Below are positions 44,917 to 52,372 of a stretch of 52,372 bases of DNA, one piece after another. Below the pieces are notes generated by a model, which worked only from the letters and a program-made list of their open reading frames with translations, did no database searches and was not told the origin of the DNA. The position numbers were made by a program, and so were the translations under genes. The stretch's first letter is position 1, and every line of letters begins with the position of its first letter. Source of the DNA: Spirochaetales bacterium (GTDB lineage: Bacteria > Spirochaetota > Spirochaetia > SZUA-6 > DRHE01). Location: contig JAUWZD010000018.1 of NCBI GenBank assembly GCA_030615505.1, positions 1 through 52,372 on the forward strand, in the 5' to 3' direction.

Positions 44917-46161
44917 TCACATTCTTCGTCGTCTCTTAAGCTCAGCAAGAACATCATCGATACTGACCTTACTTTTTGCAATTAAAACTGTCATGAAATA
45001 AAGCAGATCTGCCGCTTCCCATACGATCTCATCGTGTTTACCGGCCTCAACAAGCTCCCCGGCTTCCTCCATTATTTTCTCGCACAATTCTTTATCTGTT
45101 AATGAAGCGGTGTAAGATCCCTTAAGGGGGGTGTCCAACCTGTTCTCTATAACATCGTAAAGCTCCATCCAACTGAATTCCTTCTCACCAAAGCAGCTAT
45201 AATCCCCCAGGTGACATGCACTGCCTCTCTGTTTCACTGTGGCAAGCAATGCATCCCCATCACAATCCACCCTCAGGCGAATGAAGTCCTGAATGTTCCC
45301 TGAGGTTTCGCCTTTCATCCACAAACTGTTCCTTGACCTTGAGAAATACCACATCTTTTTAGTTTCAAACGTCCTCTTCAGGGACTGCTTGCTGCTGTAT
45401 GCCAGCATCAGAACCTGTCCTGCGGTATCACGGGTAACTGTGGGTATGAGCCCCTTCTCCCAGTTCAGAGATTCCACAAATGCTTCTTCCAATTCTATTT
45501 TACCTGTATAAATAGCCATTCCGATCTGCACATCCACTTCCATGTCCGCCAGGGCCTTAATCTCTTCCAGGGAATGTATTCCTCCGGCAACAGTCAACCT
45601 GGTTCGGGCAGTATCTTTAAGTCTCCTTATTGTTTCCATATCCGTGCCTTGAAGACAGCCTTCCCTCTCAACACAGGTAAAGAGTAGGCCCGATGCATAT
45701 TGTTCGGCCTCTTTTATAACATCAAAGAGCTTGAGTCCGGTTCTGTGTTTCCAGCCACTTGTGACAATTTCCTTATTATAGGAATCAATGGCGATTATAA
45801 TTCGGTTCTTGCCCACAGCGTAGTTTAAGTCGCTTAAGAATCTATAATTCAGAGTATCATTCTCAAATGCCTTTGTTCCGATAATAATCTTTACAGCACC
45901 GTATGAAACAAGCTCCCTTGCATCCTCATTACTCCTTATTCCTCCGCCAACCCTGCACCGGGCAATCTTGCAGATTTCCTTTATCAAGCTTCGGTTGTTT
46001 CCATTTCCCATGGCTGCATTCAGATCGATTAGAGCAATATCTCCGAACCTGTCGAACTGAGCGGCAAGCTTAAGTGGATCGCTCTTTTCAAGCAGCTTTT
46101 CTCTTCCCTGTCTTAGCTGTACGGCTTTGCCGTGCATCAGGTCTATGGAAGGTATTATCAT
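44917..46161 (-). CDS. Trifunctional HisA-HisI-HisE fusion
   Basis: Three histidine enzymes in one 414-residue chain. Residues 1 to about 235 are HisA, the ProFAR isomerase (MIIPSIDLMHGKAVQL, VGGGIRSNEDA, AIDSYNKEIVTSGW, VAGGIHSLEEI). About 236-330 are HisI, phosphoribosyl-AMP cyclohydrolase (VLMLAYSS, SRSRNSLWMKGETSGN, DCDGDALL, GSACHLGDYSCF). The last 75 residues are HisE, phosphoribosyl-ATP pyrophosphatase (KIMEEAGELVEAGK, WEAADLLYFMTVLI). HisI-HisE fusion is common, but HisA fused in front is unusual. The ATG at 46161 is preferred over the GTG at 46170 because HisA proteins start MII. It overlaps hisF. Confidence 0.93.
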   Translation of the reverse strand: MIIPSIDLMHGKAVQLRQGREKLLEKSDPLKLAAQFDRFGDIALIDLNAAMGNGNNRSLIKEICKIARCRVGGGIRSNEDARELVSYGAVKIIIGTKAFENDTLNYRFLSDLNYAVGKNRIIIAIDSYNKEIVTSGWKHRTGLKLFDVIKEAEQYASGLLFTCVEREGCLQGTDMETIRRLKDTARTRLTVAGGIHSLEEIKALADMEVDVQIGMAIYTGKIELEEAFVESLNWEKGLIPTVTRDTAGQVLMLAYSSKQSLKRTFETKKMWYFSRSRNSLWMKGETSGNIQDFIRLRVDCDGDALLATVKQRGSACHLGDYSCFGEKEFSWMELYDVIENRLDTPLKGSYTASLTDKELCEKIMEEAGELVEAGKHDEIVWEAADLLYFMTVLIAKSKVSIDDVLAELKRRRRM

Positions 46162-46910
46162 CGCACGCACACACCCTTTTCTTTTAAGTATCTTTTTATA
46201 TCTTCAATTGTATATTCACCGTAATGCAGGAGTGAAGCTAAAAGCACGGCTTCCGCTTTTCCGAGTGTAACAGCTTCCATAACCTGCTTCAGGTTCCCGG
46301 CACCGCCTGAGGCTATAACAGGTATATTCACCGATTCGGAGATTATTTTTGTGAGCTTAAGGTCATACCCCTTCTTCGTTCCATCCATGTCGATCGAATT
46401 TAAGAGTATCTCACCCGCACCGAGCCTCTCTCCCTCTTTTGCCCATTCAACAGCATCAAGGCCGCTGTCTTCTCTTCCTCCGTTTATATATGCATGCCAT
46501 GAACTGCCGGTTCTTTTCGCATCAATAGACAGAACAATGCACTGAGACCCGAATATTTCAGAAGCGTCTCGTATTAGTTCAGAATTATTTATGGCTGCGG
46601 TGCAGAGGGAAACCTTATCAGCCCCGGCATTCAGAATCCTCCTGATATCATAGATGCTCCTTATGCCTCCTCCTACAGTCAGCGGAATAAAGACTTCCTT
46701 TGATACTCTTTCAACAACCTCTATCATGATATCCCTGCTCCTGTACGATGCTCCGATATCCAGGAATATAATTTCATCTGCGGACTGCCTGTTGTAAAGC
46801 CCGGCGAGCTGTGCGGGATCTCCCGCATCCCTGATATTCTTAAACCTTACACCCTTAACTACCCTCCCATCTTCGACATCGAGACAGGGAATTATTCTTA
46901 TTGCGAGCAC
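46158..46910 (-). CDS. hisF: Imidazole glycerol phosphate synthase cyclase subunit
   Basis: A 250-residue TIM-barrel enzyme that, with HisH, turns PRFAR and ammonia into imidazole glycerol phosphate and AICAR. The start GTG at 46910 gives the family's MLAIRIIPCLDVEDGRVVKGV opening; an upstream TTG at 46922 is rejected. Both catalytic aspartates are present (CLDVEDG and SIDMDGT), as are the phosphate loops VGGGIRS and SGGAGN. It overlaps hisH and the HisA-I-E gene, so translation is coupled. Confidence 0.95.
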   Translation of the reverse strand: MLAIRIIPCLDVEDGRVVKGVRFKNIRDAGDPAQLAGLYNRQSADEIIFLDIGASYRSRDIMIEVVERVSKEVFIPLTVGGGIRSIYDIRRILNAGADKVSLCTAAINNSELIRDASEIFGSQCIVLSIDAKRTGSSWHAYINGGREDSGLDAVEWAKEGERLGAGEILLNSIDMDGTKKGYDLKLTKIISESVNIPVIASGGAGNLKQVMEAVTLGKAEAVLLASLLHYGEYTIEDIKRYLKEKGVCVR

Positions 46911-47503
46911 TTCTCCCCCCAATTCTCAAGCAGTTTCAGACCGGCCTCACCGCTCTTTTCCGGGTGAAACTGAACCGCATAGATGTTTCCCCTTTTCATA
47001 ATAGATGGATAGCTGATGCCGTAGTGCGTGGCGGCAATTATTGAGTCTTCTTCCTGTGGGTCGGCATAATACCCGTGAAGGAAATAGAAGAAAGAGTCGT
47101 CCGGAATTCCTTCCAGCAGGTTCGAATCTTTTTTAATGTTGATACGGTTCCAGCCGATCTGCGGAACCTTGCCTAGATTGAAGCGCAAACAGGAGCCTTT
47201 AAAAAAGCCGAATCCGCATGCTCCTTCAGACTCAAAGCTGGTTTCAAATAGAAGCTGCATACCCAGGCATATGCCTAAAAAGGGCCTGTCGGATTGAAGC
47301 CACTCTTTAATAAGCCTGAAAAATCCAGATTCCTTCAACCTGCCTGCTGCAGCACCGAAGGCTCCCACACCGGGAAGAACAATCCTGTCCGCAGTGTTAA
47401 ATTCTTCTTCCGAGCGGATTATTTTACTTTCGACGCCCAGGTAGTCGAAGGCCTTTTTTACAGACAGAAGATTTCCCGCTCCGTAATCAATAATACCTAT
47501 CAT
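46898..47503 (-). CDS. hisH: Imidazole glycerol phosphate synthase glutamine amidotransferase subunit
   Basis: A 201-residue class I glutamine amidotransferase that supplies ammonia to HisF. The start IGIIDYGAGNLLSVKKAF, oxyanion loop LPGVGAFG, nucleophile cysteine in LGICLGMQLLFE and the His-Glu pair in VQFHPEKSG are all present. It begins 2 bp downstream of the hisB stop and overlaps hisF. Confidence 0.95.
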   Translation of the reverse strand: MIGIIDYGAGNLLSVKKAFDYLGVESKIIRSEEEFNTADRIVLPGVGAFGAAAGRLKESGFFRLIKEWLQSDRPFLGICLGMQLLFETSFESEGACGFGFFKGSCLRFNLGKVPQIGWNRINIKKDSNLLEGIPDDSFFYFLHGYYADPQEEDSIIAATHYGISYPSIMKRGNIYAVQFHPEKSGEAGLKLLENWGEKCSQ

Positions 47504-47505
47504 TT

Positions 47506-48093
47506 TTAGATCATCCCTTTTGTGCTCGGTATATCCTTAATTACCTGAGGATCTAAAGAGCAGGCCATTTTCATAGCTTTTCCAAATGCCTTAAAGATAG
47601 CTTCAATTTTGTGGTGGTCGCTTCTTCCGTAAGGCATTTTAATGTGTAAGGTAACTCCTGAATGCACGGCGAATGCCTGAAAGAAGTCTTGCAAAAGATC
47701 GGTGTCCAGCTCTCCGCAGAACCTCCTTTTGAGCTCTGCCTCGTACTTCAGGTAGGGTCTCCCGCATATATCCACTGCGACAACGGCAAGCGCATCGTCC
47801 ATGGGATAAACGAAATATCCCCCTCGATTGATTCCCCTTTTTTCCCCAAGCGCTTTCTTAAAAGCCTGGCCTAAAGCAATCCCGCAGTCCTCTATTAAGT
47901 GGTGCTGATCGACATGCATGTCTCCTTGTGCACTCATTTTTAAATCTAACCGTCCATGTAATGCAAAGGATTCCAGCATATGAGAAAAAAAACCTATGAG
48001 TGTTTTAATATCGCAGATCCCCTTTCCGTCAACTTCTAATTCCACGTATATCGAAGTTTCTTTAGTTTTCCTGTTGATTTTTGCGGATCTCAT
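47506..48093 (-). CDS. hisB: Imidazoleglycerol-phosphate dehydratase
   Basis: A 195-residue monofunctional IGPD with no phosphatase domain. The two manganese-binding motifs are DQHHLIEDCGIALGQAF and SDHHKIEAIFKAFGKAM, and the centre carries FFSHMLESFALHG. Because histidinol-phosphate phosphatase is not fused here, a separate enzyme must exist elsewhere. It lies between hisG and hisH. Confidence 0.95.
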   Translation of the reverse strand: MRSAKINRKTKETSIYVELEVDGKGICDIKTLIGFFSHMLESFALHGRLDLKMSAQGDMHVDQHHLIEDCGIALGQAFKKALGEKRGINRGGYFVYPMDDALAVVAVDICGRPYLKYEAELKRRFCGELDTDLLQDFFQAFAVHSGVTLHIKMPYGRSDHHKIEAIFKAFGKAMKMACSLDPQVIKDIPSTKGMI

Positions 48094-48103
48094 CTCAACT
48101 TTC

Positions 48104-48958
48104 CTAAATCACGACTTTTCCAAATTCATACTCTAAAATATCGCTTGCTCCGAGTTTCTTAAGCATGGGAATAAGCTTTGCTACTTCCTTTCTCTTTACG
48201 GCGATCTTTACAGCATAACCCTGTTCTCCCCAGAGAGGCGCCACAGTAGGAGATCGCATGCATGGAAGCTCTTTTATGATTCTTTCGAACCTGTCCTTTG
48301 GAACATTCATCTCAAGCATCACCCTTTCACGGGCGTCAAGCACGGATTGAAAGAGCATCTTCATTTCCATTATCTTTTCGCCCTTAAACGGGTCTTTTAA
48401 AGCATGCCTGTTTGCAATAAATCTGGTGGATGAGGTCAAAAGTGTTTTAATTATGTGCAGGTTATGTTCTCTCAAGGTCCTTCCTGTGGATATATTGTCA
48501 ATGATCATATCCGCATCATCGGGAGGAAAGACTTCGGTTGCCCCGTACGATTTAAGAAAAACATAACTGTACTTTTCCTTATCAAGAAATTTCTTTGCCA
48601 TGTTTTCATATTCTGAGACGACAACTAATTTTTTCTTGTGCAGGTCGGATCTTACAAGTTCTTCCGGTACGGCTGCGACGATCCTTACTACATCGAATTC
48701 GAGATCCATGATCTCCTCTGCATCGGCCCCGGTTTCAACAATCCAGTCGTAACCTGTAAAGCCGACATCGTAAGAGCCTAAATCCACTAACTGGGGAATA
48801 TTCTGGGGTTTCATTATTTTTCCTTCTATTTCTGAATCTTCTATCCTTGGAATATAAATCCTGTCATCCAATTCCACTCCGAACCCTGCATTATTTATGA
48901 GTTTTACCACATTGCCGTATATTCTTCCCTTGGGAATAACCATCTTGAGCTTCTTCAT
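48104..48958 (-). CDS. hisG: ATP phosphoribosyltransferase, long form
   Basis: A 284-residue HisG that catalyses the first step of histidine synthesis. The catalytic region starts MVIPKGRIYGNVVKLI and includes DVGFTGYDWIVETGA and the PRPP loop DNISTGRTLREH. The extra C-terminal part (from about residue 210, LEMNVPKDRFERIIKELPCMRSPTVAPL) is the regulatory HisG-C domain, so it is probably inhibited by histidine and needs no HisZ. It is the first gene of the his operon. A short palindrome (CTCCATGTGGAG) lies 20-30 bp upstream of its start. Confidence 0.95.
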   Translation of the reverse strand: MKKLKMVIPKGRIYGNVVKLINNAGFGVELDDRIYIPRIEDSEIEGKIMKPQNIPQLVDLGSYDVGFTGYDWIVETGADAEEIMDLEFDVVRIVAAVPEELVRSDLHKKKLVVVSEYENMAKKFLDKEKYSYVFLKSYGATEVFPPDDADMIIDNISTGRTLREHNLHIIKTLLTSSTRFIANRHALKDPFKGEKIMEMKMLFQSVLDARERVMLEMNVPKDRFERIIKELPCMRSPTVAPLWGEQGYAVKIAVKRKEVAKLIPMLKKLGASDILEYEFGKVVI

Positions 48959-49034
48959 CTTTTAACCCCCGGTTCAAATCTCCATGTGGAGTATTTCCTC
49001 TTACAGCATGATAATCAAGACCTTGGCAGATGAT

Positions 49035-49946
49035 TTAGGCAAGAACCTTTTCTAAAATACCGGGCGGCGCCGAAGGAGTGGCTCCAGCCTGAGAAGCAAC
49101 CCAGGCGCCATAGGCATTGGCCGCTTCACTGATCTTTTCAAGCGGGGATTCTCTTATATAATGGTGCACTAAAACAGCGGTAAAGGCATCTCCTGAGCCT
49201 ACCGTGTCGGCTACAGTCACAGGAAATCCGGGATGCAGAGCGATTCTATCCTGCATGACCAGCAGGCTTCCCGACTCACCGTTAGTTACACATACCAGCT
49301 CAAGCTTATAGTCATCAAGAAGCTTTCGGCAGGTATCTGCAGTATCGGCAAAATTCTTTAATCCCATGACATCCACGAGCTCCGGTAATTCGCTGCTGTT
49401 AAGCTTTACGATCGTGGAAATGGAAAGAGATTCGGACAGAATCTCTTTTGAGTAATAGGACTGGCGTAAGTTAACATCAAATATGCGCCCCGAATCCCGG
49501 CGGGTTGATCGCAAAAATGTCTGGATCGTCTTCCGGGAGCAGGCTGAGCGCTGTGCCAGGGATCCAAAGCAGACTGCATCGCTTTTCCCTGCCAGTATAT
49601 TTAAGGATTCAGTCCAGTCTATGAAATCCCAGGCAACATCCTCTACAATCTCAAAGCTGGGTTTTCCCTGGGAATCCAGGCTTACCTCTACAGTGCCGGT
49701 AGGATTTACTGAATCTTTCTGAATATACTCCCGGGTCACACCAAGCCCTTTAAGCAGCTCCATAATCTCAAGCCCCAGGGAATCCTGACCTACCCTGCTG
49801 GCAGGTATTCCGCAATTCCCAAGGGCATTGGCGTGAAAGGCAAAATTAGCCGGAGCCCCTCCCAACTGCTTCCCCCTACCTCCAGGGAAAATATCCCAGA
49901 GAATCTCCCCCAGGCCGATTAGAATATACTTCGATGCTTGCTTCAT
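49035..49946 (-). CDS. PfkB-family carbohydrate kinase, fructokinase-like
   Basis: A 303-residue ribokinase-family sugar kinase from the ATG at 49946; the longer frame to 50045 adds a non-conserved stretch and is rejected. The substrate loop [16 protein letters not shown], the anion-hole and catalytic-base motif [17 protein letters not shown], and NGESGSLLV are present. [11 protein letters not shown][10 protein letters not shown] points to fructokinase over ribokinase. It precedes hisG by 76 bp on the same strand, so read-through into the his operon is possible. Confidence 0.88.
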   Translation of the reverse strand: MKQASKYILIGLGEILWDIFPGGRGKQLGGAPANFAFHANALGNCGIPASRVGQDSLGLEIMELLKGLGVTREYIQKDSVNPTGTVEVSLDSQGKPSFEIVEDVAWDFIDWTESLNILAGKSDAVCFGSLAQRSACSRKTIQTFLRSTRRDSGRIFDVNLRQSYYSKEILSESLSISTIVKLNSSELPELVDVMGLKNFADTADTCRKLLDDYKLELVCVTNGESGSLLVMQDRIALHPGFPVTVADTVGSGDAFTAVLVHHYIRESPLEKISEAANAYGAWVASQAGATPSAPPGILEKVLA

Positions 49947-50339
49947 AAGCCGGAGCCTTGATCCCGGAGCCGGAAAGGGGTATACCTGTCTGTACCCAGA
50001 GTACCCAGAGCCCTGGAGCTGTAAAAGCCCACTCGGCAGGTCCATCGCATAACCCCCACGTTACAGTCAAACAAACTCCGCGTGTATACATAGGTTTCTT
50101 TTTCCTTTGACACCGATAACCTCCTTCTGGGTCAGACCTTATAATTTCTTACTTTACCAGTACTACCTGTAGCTTGCAATTAAAAAAGGATCGCAGTCGA
50201 CTACTTATGGGAAACTTTACCTTCTGAGAAATATATAATAATCTATCACTTGAATGGGAGGGATGCCTCCAGATTGGAAGAGACCTGGAAGATAACTGCA
50301 GTGAATTGATAGAACGGATTATGCCGGATATTTCAAAAG
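49947..50339. other. Intergenic region between pfkB and the DUF362 gene
   Basis: This 393-bp gap contains no clear complete gene. Its right half has a frame ending ...ELIERIMPDISKVVLAPWW just before the DUF362 gene in another frame, which could be its displaced 5' coding end. One GGGTCAGACC (50129-50138) resembles sequences that often flank REP-type elements, but there is only one copy. No promoter pair with good spacing was found. Confidence 0.3.
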
Positions 50340-51422
50340 TTGTCTTGGCTCCTTGGTGGTGTTGAAAAGCTTCTAAAAACTAAAAATGGTAGAGATGTGC
50401 TCCTTAAACCAAATCTTTTAGGAGCTGATCCCCCTGAGAAAGGATCAACTACACATCCCTCCGTTTTCTATGCTGTCGCCAACTTCCTGATGAAAGCTGG
50501 TTTCTCCCTATCCTATGGGGATTCTTCTGCAGTAGGAAAAACTCAAGATGTTGCCAAAAAGAGCGGCATAAAAGAAGAAGCCGATTCCCTGGGCTTAAAG
50601 ATGGCGGATTTTGAAAATGGTGAAGAGATTTCGTTTTATTGTGGTAAGCAAACTAGAAGATTCTTTATTTCCCGAGGAGTCTTAGAAGCCAGCTCAATTG
50701 TAAATATCCCTAAGATGAAAACCCATGGACTTACAATCATAACTGGAGCTATAAAAAATATGTTCGGAGTAATTCCCGGAATAAGGAAATCGGAGTGGCA
50801 TTTTCTACTTCCGGATCCTGAGCTCTTTTCCAAAATGCTTGTAGATCTAAACCTTCTCTTGAAACCTGATCTTACAGTCATGGATTCCGTTGATGGAATG
50901 GAGGGAAATGGTCCCAGAAATGGGAATCTTGTTAGGGTAGGTCTTCTAATCATATCAAAGGACCCGGTAGCTGTAGATGCAACAGCTGCTCGAATAATGG
51001 GGGTAAAACCAGAAAAGATCTCATTTCTTGTTCATGCTCAACGGATAGGTTTAGGTAACTATTCTGAAGAGAGGGTGGAAATACTGGGTGAACCTCTAAA
51101 GAAATATCTTGGAAGGCCCTTCAAGCTCTCCTCCAATCCAGGATTTCATACAAGGATTTCGCCATTTATCAGACCGCTGAGAAATTTCATTATTCCACGT
51201 CCAGTTATTGACTCTTCTCTTTGTAGTCGCTGTGGTACATGCGTAAAAATTTGTCCTGCAGGACCAAATGCATTGACCCAGGAGAAGGGAAGGGTTCCTG
51301 AGTATAGGTATAACTTATGTATCCGTTGCTACTGTTGCCAGGAAACCTGTCCCGAAGGGGCTATTTCCATAAAGATTCCGATAGCTTGCTTCATGCTTCG
51401 AGGATTCAAATCAGGTGTCTAA
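50340..51422 (+). CDS. DUF362 protein with C-terminal 2x[4Fe-4S] ferredoxin domain
   Basis: A 360-residue frame starting at a TTG. Residues about 1-255 are DUF362 (VLLKPNLLGADPPEKGSTTHPS, IVNIPKMKTHGLTIITGAIKNMFGVIPG, DSVDGMEGNGPRNG). Residues about 290-345 hold two 4Fe-4S cysteine sets (CSRCGTCVKICPAGP and CIRCYCCQETCPEGAI). Family members normally have about 25 more residues before LGGVEKLL; these are absent and the TTG start lacks a ribosome-binding site, so the 5' end may be truncated or frameshifted. The protein probably moves electrons; its partner is unknown. Confidence 0.8.
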   Translation: MSWLLGGVEKLLKTKNGRDVLLKPNLLGADPPEKGSTTHPSVFYAVANFLMKAGFSLSYGDSSAVGKTQDVAKKSGIKEEADSLGLKMADFENGEEISFYCGKQTRRFFISRGVLEASSIVNIPKMKTHGLTIITGAIKNMFGVIPGIRKSEWHFLLPDPELFSKMLVDLNLLLKPDLTVMDSVDGMEGNGPRNGNLVRVGLLIISKDPVAVDATAARIMGVKPEKISFLVHAQRIGLGNYSEERVEILGEPLKKYLGRPFKLSSNPGFHTRISPFIRPLRNFIIPRPVIDSSLCSRCGTCVKICPAGPNALTQEKGRVPEYRYNLCIRCYCCQETCPEGAISIKIPIACFMLRGFKSGV

Positions 51423-51472
51423 TATGAAGGTATCCAACATCTTCACTACAACCTAAAAGCTATTTCACTTCC

Positions 51473-52072
51473 TCATAAATTATGACCGTGTTGTACTTTT
51501 GTCACATTCAGGTATCCGTTCTGCTTAAACCACTGGAATGCTTCCAGGACGGCAATATCAATAGGTGTCCTGGGGAGCCCCAGGATCTCTACAGCCTTCC
51601 TGGCTGTGTAATAATGTTCATCGCAGGCGATCCTGGCCAGGGCATAGCTTAAGATAGGAGTCTTATTAAAGATCCTGCCGAAGACAGAGCTCATCAATCC
51701 GTATCCCTTTGTCACGAAAGCAGGTAACGCCAACCTTGGAGCGGGTACACCCACCACTCGAGCAATCCTGGCAAACACATCTCTATAGGAGAGGTTTTCA
51801 TTGCCCAGGATATAATTCTCTCCGATCGACCCTCCCTCAAGGGCATTGGAAATACCTTCCGCAACATCCCGTACATGGATATAGTTTCTGCCTCCAGGAG
51901 CGTAGCCGGGTACCCGTTGATGATAGATGGCCAGTATCATTGCTCCAGTGCCCGGTTTTGAGTCATAGGGGCCAAACATGAGAGTGGGATTCACCACTAT
52001 TGCCGGGAGGCCTTTCTTTTTGACGTATTCTAAAACGAGCTGATGGGCCAGATATTTAAATGGTAGGCAAAG
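51473..52072 (-). pseudogene. C-terminal fragment of an NAD-dependent sugar epimerase/dehydratase
   Basis: The reverse frame reads KYLAHQLVLEYVKKKGLPAI, then VVNPTLMFGP and the rest of an extended SDR C-terminus (YIHVRDVAEGISNALEGG, GENYILGNENLSYRDVFA). The first KYLA is the lysine end of the catalytic YxxxK motif, but the upstream sequence diverges at once and meets a stop at 52073-52075, so the NAD-binding half is missing. The closest type is the dihydroflavonol-reductase/HpnA-like group. The break coincides with the structured sequence to the right, which probably interrupted the gene; its 5' part may lie outside the window. Confidence 0.75.
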
Positions 52073-52372
52073 TTATAATTCCAGGTTGGCGAAAAACACC
52101 CCGGAACCGGGGGAGAAAAGGTCTCAAAGTGTTTGAGTCGTGTGTTCACGGGTAGCAAGGTGAGATCCAATAGTAAAGACGATGGTATTATGGCTGGAGG
52201 CCAGGAAAATGCCTGCTGAAGGGAAGCGGACAATTGCTTGAGGACAGAGTGAGCCCCGAGCAGTAAGAAACGAGACAGAATGTCATTTAAGCGCAGCTGG
52301 ATCGAAGCCCGGAGGCGACCGACCGATCTTTACCAGATGCCCCTTACGGGAATCTTACTCACTTCCTCAGGC
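52073..52372. other. Structured, GC-rich insertion-like sequence at the right edge
   Basis: This segment abuts the broken epimerase gene. It has strong self-pairing, such as CCCCGG-AA-CCGGGG (about 52099-52112) and CTCAAA-GTG-TTTGAG, and reads like structured RNA on the forward strand. An ATG at 52279 opens a frame to the edge (MSFKRSWIEARRRPT) that I do not recognise. A mobile intron or other insertion is plausible, but I see no diagnostic group II intron boundary or domain V, so the type is left open. Confidence 0.35.

Noticed and set aside
50129-50138. REP/RAYT-type repeat (GGGTCAGACC)
   Set aside because: Only one copy and no second inverted copy or transposase nearby.
52073-52372. Calling the right edge a group II intron
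   Set aside because: It is structured and interrupts a gene, but I could not find a convincing GUGYG start, domain V or reverse transcriptase, so the specific call is not supported.

Overview
The window looks like a chromosomal segment of a Gram-negative-type (diderm) bacterium. Several features fit a spirochaete: FecR-domain proteins and lipoproteins, a relaxed lipobox (SLNC) on a COG4324-type aminopeptidase, a very large acyl-CoA dehydratase activase, GAF-HD-GYP signalling and an isolated murD. No rRNA or universal marker is present, so this assignment is inference only. Most of the window is dense, moderate-GC housekeeping DNA with overlapping or translationally coupled genes.

Region 1-8100 is accessory. 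A DUF4143 AAA ATPase runs off the left edge, followed by a MntA/HepT toxin-antitoxin pair, an AbrB/VapC pair and a second DUF4143 ATPase. Then come a GH1 beta-glucosidase, a histidine phosphatase, and a Panacea-domain (DUF4065) gene with an unrecognised small downstream reading frame. A 54-bp scrap of a second GH1 gene lies just before hisD.

Region 8100-21320 is mostly housekeeping: hisD-folC; a small membrane protein, a macrodomain protein and an RqcH/NFACT protein; then Memo, AMMECR1 and a membrane-anchored pseudokinase in overlapping order, without the usual radical-SAM partner. A FecR protein, an unknown gene coupled to murD, a J-domain protein and a lipoprotein aminopeptidase follow.

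Region 21400-31740 holds a GAF-HD-GYP gene preceded by a 24-codon leader ORF. It then holds a reverse-strand operon rhaA, giant two-ATPase dehydratase activase, VanY-like peptidase, and a FecR-PEGA-PQQ lipoprotein.

Region 31850-36120 looks like an insertion: a visibly GC-richer moxR-DUF58-DUF4129 cassette between a decayed PIN-toxin fragment and the C-terminal remnant of an IS91-like transposase.

Region 36240-44880 contains a DtxR/MntR regulator and a tightly coupled trio: a TPR protein, a 1601-residue BREX-like protein and a RecD2 helicase. The BREX-like protein joins a DUF6079/PglY-like P-loop ATPase to what looks like a complete PglZ-like phosphatase domain. No methylase or other BREX gene is nearby. 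This is the best candidate for an undescribed system.

Region 44900-52372 contains the histidine operon hisG-B-H-F-(A-I-E), whose last gene is a triple fusion; hisC is missing and hisD is 36 kb away. After it come a PfkB sugar kinase, a DUF362 ferredoxin protein with an abnormal 5' end, and a sugar-epimerase-like gene broken inside its YxxxK motif by a structured, unidentified sequence at the right edge.
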